Below are positions 56,111-64,000 of a stretch of 64,000 nt of DNA, in pieces. Position 1 is the stretch's first letter. Each line of letters opens with the position of its first letter. The stretch is from Cinnamomum chago (Eukaryota > Streptophyta > Magnoliopsida > Laurales > Lauraceae): the NCBI GenBank assembly GCA_038049695.1, contig CP142455.1:32897501-32961500 (forward strand), given 5' to 3'. The translations under genes and the position numbers were made by a program. The notes under the pieces were generated by a model. The model searched no databases and was not told the origin of the DNA. It saw nothing but the letters and a program-made list of their open reading frames with translations.

Positions 56111-57007
56111 TGCACTTGGGGGTCCAATCACAATCCATACCAAACATAACAAAAAAATGGCCATTTCACATTATTTGACATATAGTAATTCAAACCATAA
56201 CACCCAGTAAATTCAATCATTCCAAACATAACAAAAAAATATTTAAAAATATACATGATTTATACACTTTTCAACATTCTTAATCTTTACAATTGTATTT
56301 CAAACAAATTAAAATTACAACATCCAACAATAAACCAGTTACAAAATTTCCAAATTCTATAAGTTTATGTCACACAAATGAAAAATCCCACATCTAACAT
56401 TCAAATTACAATCCAATCGTATTTCGTTACAACATCCCAACATAATTTTCCCAACTTCCCTTCAGGTACATTTAGACTAACCTACTATAGATGGCCATGA
56501 CAAACATCAGCTCCACCTTCTTCCTCTAAATCTCCTCCGTCACCCGAAAGGCGACAAGAGCTAAATTCACATCTCATCTTCACTTAGCTTCTACATGACT
56601 CTTCCTCTCCATTTTGCCATCACCACAACTGCTATATGACTACTCTTTAATATTATCATGCAGTATCCAAAGGAATCTTGTACCTTTTTAATTATATTTC
56701 TTTGAAAATTTCTCAATTTGATATGAGGCGACCGCCCTAGATGATGGTATTGTGGGTCCACCCTTGCATAAAAAGATACTCTTATCTTCATCATCTTCCA
56801 ACTTGACCAGGTAAGGATCCATTCATCTTCTTGGGTTTGGGCAGCATAGAGATTGTGGTTGGGTGGAAATGGGTGACATGGAAATTAGGTTCGGTTTGGG
56901 CAGAAATGGAACTCGGTTTAGGGGAGGAAGGGAGAGAGAGAAGGGTGGGCTGGGTTTCGATGCTGGGTGAGAGAAAATGGGGCTGGGTTTCACGTTGGGG
57001 CTGGTCT

Positions 57008-57046
<39 letters not shown>

Positions 57047-58517
57047 CTTCTAGCTCTTCTACTAGAAACCAGGTTTGGGTTTAGGTGAGAGGGAGGAGAG
57101 AGACCTCATTGAGATGTAGAGAACTTGACGAATGCTATGGCACGATGCTAAGATGAGGTCGCAGAGAGAAATCACCGACTTGCTAGGGGCTAGGGCACAA
57201 TGCGAAGAAGGGGAGGGAGATGAATGGATTTTCCTCGCTAAAGAAACACAGTTTTATACCTCATCCTTTTTAAGAATGGGTTCATTCGGTCCGATGGGGG
57301 GAGTTCGGGCCGCCCAAATCCACAAGATCGATTTTTAAACAAATTCATGGCGGGGAAAAAACCATCACAACAAAACTTTTCAAACGTGGGTTTTCCTCCG
57401 AGGAAAATGGAAGAGGAATCCTACCTGTGGATGGTTACCAAACGTGCGGAAACTTTGTGTGCATGCCGCTAAAATACCAATTCCATCAAGGAGTAGTATT
57501 GGGCTTGATTCGTAAACCAGACCTGAATAAGCCTGGGTGGTATTGGGCTTGATTTGGGTTTTTCTTAATTAAGGCCTGTCTGTGTTGGATTGGACCAAAT
57601 GTTTGGCAGGATGATTAAATGGACCATGCTTTGAGCGAGCCAGTTGGTTAGAACAGCATCGATAAGCTCTCTCTGAGGCCTGATATCCAGTGAGTTGGAA
57701 CTTTGAACCGAAAGATATCGACCATTAGTGCCTTAAAATAGGGTGGATTAAGCCAAGATGATGATGATTGCCACCAAACCCGGACATGCATGGCCTGGCC
57801 CAAATGAGTGAGATTTGGGCTTGGCTTGTTCGGGTCGGGTTCAGTGCAGATCTAAATTTGCACAAAAATCTTACATTTCCTAAATTTTACACCCTTTCAC
57901 AAAACAAACCAAACCAAACCCAAAAATCTTGATATCTAACCGACCAGAGTCAGAGTGGCTTAACCCGTGTAGGGAATTAACAAATCGGAAAGGATTCAAG
58001 TAGGGTAGATTTGGGTGTACATGCATTTGGATGGGTTTGGGTATGGGTTGTTACACATAATTGATGTCGAGTTTGGATTAAGCCAATACCCAATCCAAGT
58101 CCTCACACTGCAAAGGCCCGGCCCGACCCGAGATAATTCATAAAGATTTTGCAAATGGTGGGTCTGATTTTCAGGTTTTCAGGCTGTAGTACAAATACAG
58201 GCCTGAAAATTAGACCAAATAACTAAATAGGCCGAGCCTGGACAAACTTGACGCATCCCAATTTGGTGGATGCACGCTACTAGTTTAAAGTCAGGTTTCA
58301 ATACGGTTACACATCTAGGACCAGCCCGGATCTGGGCTAAGCCATCTTAACTTGGCTTGGATATGTTCTTTAGCTCACGCCCTACCTATCTTTTGACCAA
58401 ATACCTAAACGGGCTAAACTTTGGCCTTTGTATATTTAAAAACCCAGCTACATAAAAAATTAGCCATCTTGATTATTGCTTTTTTAACAATCAGTTTAAC
58501 TTCACCAACTCAGCCCG
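56111..58517. other. Intergenic; MITE-like sequence and a (GA)n tract
   Basis: No gene recognised. (GA)n lies at 57,010-57,044. 57,370-57,490 (TTTCCTCCGAGGAAAATGGA, GGTTACCAAACGTGCGG, then TGTGTGCATGCCGCTAAAAT) resembles 22,098-22,165. 57,500-58,500 is anonymous. Confidence 0.4.
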
Positions 58518-58599
58518 CACTACTAGAAAAATGAGCATTCGCTCATCAAAAATGCGGGCGGCCGCTGGTGGCGGTGGCAAAGATGAAATGGCGGTCGCT

Positions 58600-58991
58600 A
58601 AAGCCCAACCCCGCCAAACCCTCTTTTTCCGTCCCACTCCTTTTTTCCCTGGCTCCCGCGCTCTCATCGCTCATCGCTCATCTCCTCTCCTCTGCTCTCG
58701 ATCCGCGCCTCGATCCTCATCTCCTCTGCAATCTTTCTCTTTCTCTCTCTCCTTCCCTTCTCTCTCTTCTCTCCCTCTCCTTCTTCCCTTCTCTCCCGCT
58801 CTCTCCCTGCGTTCACCCTCTCTGGCCAGCGCCCTGTGAAACCCTTCCCACTGATTCTCTCTCTCTTCTTCTCTCTTCTCTCCCTCTCCTTCCCTTCTCT
58901 CCCCCTCTCTCCCTGTGTTTCCTCTCTGCCCAGCCGCCAGCGCCCTCTCTGCGTTTCCCCTCTGCGTTTCCTCTCTGAAACCCTTCCCACC

Positions 58992-59062
<71 letters not shown>

Positions 59063-59165
59063 CAGCGCATCCCTCACCTCACGCCTTTCTCGTCTCCTTC
59101 GGCATCTCCCTCCTACGCTCACGGTCGCCAGCGCATCCTCCGGCCGGCATCCATCAGGTATGTAT
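58600..59165 (+). repeat. CT-rich leader with a (TC)n microsatellite
   Basis: The leader contains an uninterrupted (TC)33 at 58,995-59,060. Two related stretches (58,740-58,810 and 58,860-58,935) with GCCAGCGCCCT-type ends suggest local duplication. The Arg/Glu-rich and Ser/Leu-rich ORFs here are low-complexity artefacts. Confidence 0.8.
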
Positions 59166-62100
59166 CATGTTACCATTTGAAGCGCTGCATCACTTTTGTT
59201 GTAAGATTTCCAACTATTTGTGATTTCAGTATCTCTCTCTAATGTTCCTTCTTTGTATGTGGATTTGTGATTTCAATATCTCTCTCATTTTCCCTTCTCT
59301 GTTTTGTTGGGACCGTTGAGTTGCTCCATGCCCCTTTTTTTTTATTGTGAGTTTTTGGCAGCTCAAAACCTTCAGTTTTTGGCATTCTTAGGAAAGAGAC
59401 ATGTATGTTAGAGGTGTATTATGCAATGCTCAATCATGCAGTCAATGGATTTAGATCAGCTAGCATCATACTAGTGGGTCATTTTGAATCATTCATGCCC
59501 CAATATATATACTCCAAGCCATGCAACTGGAGAAGATTTACTTGTGAAATGTGTTCCATTATCTAAGTTTCGTTTCGAGCCTGTAATTGGAGCATGTTCC
59601 TGAGAAGTGTTCCTCAAACATGACTCGTAGTGGAGCCCACTGGATTCATGGTCTGGATTTTGCACTTGCATTCCTGCCTTGAAAACTAATGGGCTGGCTG
59701 ATGAAATGCTTTTTCATTAGTTGAGCATCATGTAATACATCAAGTTTGATATGAATGTAATGAGATTGTTATATATAAACAGACCCAGATGTCATAAAAT
59801 TACATCAGATCTCTTAGAAACACTTAAATTCGCTCTTGTTGGATGAAGGGTCCAAAGTCCAAACAACCATCTCAAGCCTCCATAATCTTGTTGGATGAAG
59901 GGCCATATTGTCATATGATCTTATTTTGGAAGAAAAAGTGCATTAGTTAACTGTGCCCTGAACCCTGATTTATTTTCAGCTGATTAAATAAATAAATGCA
60001 GAAACTCCCTTCATTTAGAACAGATACCTGGTCCTATTGGAACTTGTTCCTGACTGCTTATTTAGTTATTGATAGGAAACTCTTCGCACACAGCCAAGGC
60101 AGGAAGTCCTTCACTGTGTATTTTATTTATTTGTATGAAACACTCTCTGCACATTGCCAATTGGCATGTTGGGCTAGAAACAACCATTTTTGTGAATCTA
60201 ACAGCACCATATTTTTAAAGTCCAACAGTTCAACCGGCCTATGCTCAAGACCATCAACATCATTATAATTATAATTAATTTAGACTCCATTTTCTTTTTT
60301 TTCATTGAACAGAAATAACAAATGCCCTCTTGACCTGTGATGGGAAAAATGGTTTTCAAATGCCCTGCATTTCCTCCTAACAGAAGCAACCTATAGTTTT
60401 CAAATGCACTTGGCCTGCATTTAATAGACTTGTACAAGGTTAGGGGCAGCCGGCTTTTACCCATCACCTGGTTGGATGACTTAGTGAGGCACACCATGGC
60501 TAAGGATTTTCAAGTTGATGATATGGAGTTAAGTTAGTCTCATCAAACTGAGAATAAACTAGTCATAATAATATCATAATCCTTCAAGCTTATAAGTTCT
60601 GCTCTGGGGTTTTACTAGTATAATTTAATTATCTCCAAATTCCAATCAAACTCCAAGTTCTGGGGTCTCTACAGATGCTACATTCTGATTTTATCATACA
60701 GTGACCCTGATTCTATCTCGAGTTCTGAATTTATTGTTTACTTTCTACAAGTTATGTTCTTATTCACTGCACCTTTCCTTCTACTTTCTATCATTTTCAT
60801 TTGACTATTTGACGGAGGGGAATGGTTGAGATGTTTTATAGAAGTAGAGAAGCATAAAAATACCTATAGAATGGAAAAGACAACTCAAATCGAAAGCCTT
60901 TCTCAGAATTACAACACTTTTATTCAGTACTTGCAAAAGTTCAGTACAATATTACAAACAGCATTTCACCCAAATCAAAATAAAACAATAAATGGTCTAA
61001 CTAACCAAGAATGAAAACAAATAAGAATGACTGCTTGATGAGAATTCACATGACCTCTCTCCCCCATTGATGAAGTGAGGACTTGAAAATCACTTTGCTT
61101 GCGGAGTCAATAAAGTAGGAGACCTGACATTAGAATAAAATGGAACATAAGGATGTCATCAAACAATCCAAATATTGAAATGTCTTGGAACATTTTATTG
61201 ATAATATTTGTTGTTATTCCAATGCCAGATGTTTTATTCCAACAGCAGAGATATTGCAAGATTTAGATTTGATTACCTCCAGATATTGAAATATTCAGAT
61301 GGAGGAGATGGAAACTGGAAACTTTGAAAAGGTTGGCCTTCCATACATAGGTAGCATACATCTCCAATCATAAAAAGCATTAAGATGGTCAAGAAACAAT
61401 ACTCACAATTTCTAGGGGGCTAACTCTGTGCAGAAGGAATCCATCATTATGCATGCCTCTGAAAAAAGGAGCATTCCGTTAAAATCAATTGGAGAGAGGG
61501 AAATAATTGTATCTCTTTCAAGCAAGGAAGACGCTATAAAATCAGTTGGAGGGAAATAAATATAACTATTTGAAGCATGGAAAAAGAAACTCACTTAAGA
61601 GAGCTATTTCTAAGGGATCTATATGGCTTTTGTCTCTGTGATCTGGGTTTCCAATATATGTGACTGGGGTCTCTACAGATGCTACATTTCTCGAGTTCTG
61701 AAAAATGGCATCTAGGCATGATGTTTGTGTTTTTGATGGACGATGATGTTGCATTATCTGTTCTTTCTTTCTTTTTGTTATTTGTTTTGTCTTTGGTCGG
61801 ATTATGTGTCATAACTCCATAAGATGGGGTGCTGATTCAACTTGGTTTGGAGGGTCACTGAGTCAACTCAAATCAATGACTCCACTGATTGTTGGTGGAG
61901 TTGTGATCGATGATGGAAACTATGTATAAAATATATCTGAATCTTGCCAAATTATTTATGGGTCTTACTCACTTTTCCTGCTTTGCTATCCTTACAATCT
62001 TTTTTTAATTTTTTTTATTTTATTGTGTTAGCGGTACTGAAAAGGATTTGGGTTGATTACTTTCACCCCCTTCTTGTTTGGGGTCTTGTTTGTTTTTATG

Positions 62101-63293
62101 ATTGCTAATCTTTTATAAGATTTTGTTTATGTGAATATGATGATGATGTTTCTTGGTGTAAAACACATTTCATTTCAACAGGTTATCAGCCATAAGAACC
62201 TTTTCACTTTAACCAACCTTTTTTTTTTTTCCTGCTTGAAGGAGAAAACGGCAGTACCTTTTTGCCTTTGGAATTAGTAAAAGGATGTAATACGGTTGGA
62301 TTCCTTTGGTCCTCTTGTTATAGACATGGCTTTGCATGGACGCCATGAATATTGTTTAGACCTTTTGTATCATCTCTCACTACTTTTGACTATCGTCCAA
62401 GTGGCTTAAAAGCATGGTGTGTCTTGTCCAATCCGGATCCTTTGAAAGGGCTCTGACTCTGAGAAATAAATGAAAAATACTGGGCATTTCACACTTTTGC
62501 TTCTGTTTTACGGAAAATTTTGATGAAAATGACCACCCTAGTTTGTTTATTGGCTACTTTCAATGAGGGTTGGTTGAAACAAAAAAAAAAAAAAAAAATG
62601 ATATGAGCCTTTTTATAGAATTCGGGAGAGATCCAACCACTCGCTTTTGACTCAGCTCATGTTTTTCCTCTCTCTCTTTTGCCTTTTCTGATTGTATTAT
62701 AATAACTTCTTCACCATTTCTTCTCTCCCAAACCATAGGAATCTCTTCTCTTCTCTTCTCTGAAACTGAGGTATTATTTTCTCCTGCTTTTGAATTTTGA
62801 TTTGATCTCTCCATCATCATCATCTCTTATTTGTAAAAGTTTGATCTGAGTCATGTTTTTATTGAATACTTGTTTTTTTTTTTTTCTCTCTGTGATGGGC
62901 TTTGATTTTGGATTTTGATCTCCTATGTTGTTTATGGAAATACCCCAGATTACAAGAAGTTTATATGTTTTCTGTTGGGTGGATGGATTACTTTTTGTGG
63001 TTAGAAGGAATTGATGAACACATCAGATGTGATGCTTTATTATTATCATCAGCATCTTCTCCTTTTTCCCTTTGAGAAACCCAAATCAATGTAATTTCTG
63101 ATTCCTTAACCACCCATACTGCAGAAACAGATAAAATATTCATATGGTTTTTGGTTTCCTGCAATTTTGGGTATACCCAATCATACTCTGAAAAGTTAAT
63201 TTGGGTTTCCTGCAATTTTGTGTAAATAATTTTTAAATGTTAATTTCAATTATCTTGTTTAATGAAATTTATCTTACAAACATTTGAACAGAT
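59166..63293. other. Third CACTA interior, no gene recognised
   Basis: AT-rich sequence. TGGGGTCTCTACAGATGCTA followed by CATT occurs at 60,661 and 61,667, each followed by CTCGAGTTCTGA (after 33 bp more in the first copy). A poly-A tract lies at 62,581-62,598. The sequence at 62,640-62,830 looks like a transcribed leader. No known exon could be read on either strand. Confidence 0.4.
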
Positions 63294-63531
63294 ATGGCAG
63301 GACGAAAGAGGAGAGATCGTCCGCTGACGATGGACGAGCTGCTGCGCCAGGCCAGCGGACCGTCTGGGGAGCCTAGACCGGCATCGGATGCCGCCCAGTC
63401 TAGTTCGATGTCCCCACTGAGTAGGTCATCGGCATCTCATCCGAGTCCATCCACTCCAGTGGATGCTTCGGCGTCGTCCAGTGTTGCAGCTCTACCATCT
63501 TCAGCACCACCATCAGCAGATACACTGACTG
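63294..63531 (+). CDS. Putative first exon of a CACTA second ORF
   Basis: It starts MAGRKRRDRPLTMDELLRQA and continues as a Ser/Pro/Ala-rich low-complexity stretch to SADTLTG, where a GTATAAGT donor follows. A basic start, a short amphipathic LTMDELLRQAS segment and a disordered tail suit the N-terminus of plant transposon-encoded DNA-binding proteins, but the assignment is by type, not by a matched family. A possible acceptor (AAACAG) at 63,610-63,615 leads into GATSTGPSSF, cut short by the inverted gag. Confidence 0.4.
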
Positions 63532-63634
63532 GTATAAGTTTATTTAATGAAAACATTTTAATTCTAGCAAATTATTTTATTTCAATTTAATTAGATTATC
63601 TCGAATTTAAACAGGTGCTACGAGCACGGGCCCA

Positions 63635-64000
63635 TCTTCTTTCAAACTTGGTGACATAATCTAGCACCGTCATGCTATCTTGCTTGAGCTGCTGGAACTC
63701 AATGGCCTTCTGCCTCTTGACATGAGAGGGAATATACTTATCCTGAAACTGTATTTTGAAAGCTGCCCATGCCTCCTCATCAGCCATAAACGCATAAGGA
63801 TCCTTAACTGTTTGCCACCACCTGTCTGCAAGCCCGTAGAATAGAGAAGCTGTGAGATTGACCTTCTGTATACCCGTGCACATGAAAACATCGAAGATCT
63901 TCTCGGTATTGACTAGCCAGTCATCTGCCACTAACGGGTCCTCATTGCCCGAAAACTCTTTCGGTGCCCTCTTCCTAAACCTCTCAAATAGTGCATTAGG
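63635..64000 (-). pseudogene. Ty3/gypsy gag fragment, inverted, running off the window
   Basis: The minus strand reads FERFRKRAPKEFSGNEDPLV, ADDWLVNTEKIFDVFMCTGI, LADRWWQTVKDPYAFMADEE and YIPSHVKRQKAIEFQQLKQD. This is the retrotransposon gag core (MVADDWI...IF, WW...F..F...Y.P), clearly related to but divergent from gag of the chromovirus at 33.4 kb. The fragment ends near 63,635 inside the third CACTA; the rest lies to the right of the window. State and age cannot be judged. Confidence 0.8.

Larger units (their letters stand above)
58518..64000 (+). mobile_element. Probable third CACTA element, left part
   Basis: CACTACTAGAAAAATGAGC at 58,518 matches the first 14 bases of the 27.9-kb element's TIR, then gives a different subterminal sequence rich in GCGG. 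A CT-rich leader follows as in that element, and at 63,294 an exon resembling the start of a CACTA second ORF. The right end was not found, so the element runs past the window or is truncated. An inverted gypsy gag lies inside from about 63,635. Confidence 0.5.

Noticed and set aside
58664-59070. Arg/Glu-rich minus ORFs and Ser/Leu-rich plus ORFs
   Set aside because: Low-complexity translation of CT-rich leader and the (TC)n microsatellite. The same applies to 25,364-25,645.

Overview
The window is plant nuclear DNA from a repeat-rich, AT-rich genome. This is shown by spliced fragments of angiosperm genes (COP9 signalosome subunit 3, plastid chaperonin-60 beta, plastidic glucose transporter, CIPK), CACTA transposons with plant-type transposases, a chromovirus with a PBS for initiator tRNA-Met, and Sirevirus-type LTR pieces. 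I cannot name the species. I see no intact ordinary host gene, no tRNA or rRNA gene and no CRISPR array. Nearly everything recognisable is transposon or transposon-captured host sequence.

Layout. 1-5.3 kb: the tail of a Mutator-like transposase, a decayed plant-mobile-domain ORF and an inverted gag-like fragment. 5.5-6.0 kb: last exons of a CBL-interacting protein kinase on the minus strand. 6,729-7,900: a hAT-like element with an 8-bp target duplication, carrying a short tandem array. 7.9-12.9 kb: no recognisable gene. 12,933-21,962: a complete 9-kb CACTA element (TSD ATT) without a visible transposase but with exons from six host genes, all on the plus strand. 22-24.8 kb: a Sirevirus-like LTR remnant and anonymous sequence.

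24,807-52,733: a second, 27.9-kb CACTA element (TSD GGG). It has a TNP2-type transposase and a second ORF ending in a Ulp1-like cysteine protease with its catalytic residues present. It also carries captured exons of a serine carboxypeptidase-like protein, beta-tubulin, an endonuclease I-family protein and glycyl-tRNA synthetase. A 12.2-kb Ty3/gypsy chromovirus (29,325-41,502, TSD ATCCG, LTRs about 3.7 kb) sits inside the transposase gene. A 5'-truncated Sirevirus-like piece sits near the 3' end. 52.7-58.5 kb: LTR-derived noncoding sequence with a long degenerate minisatellite. From 58,518: the left end of a probable third CACTA element, running past the window and interrupted near its visible end by an inverted gypsy gag.

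Main result. In the 9-kb CACTA element, exons of CSN3 (with its ATG), NOT2/VIP2, TOP1 and an endonuclease I-family gene lie in order, on one strand, with canonical GT/AG borders and compatible intron phases. If spliced as read they make one open frame of about 266 codons. The two large CACTA elements share a 3' block of about 120 bp and carry different exons of the same kind of endonuclease gene, so they look like relatives in a gene-capturing lineage.
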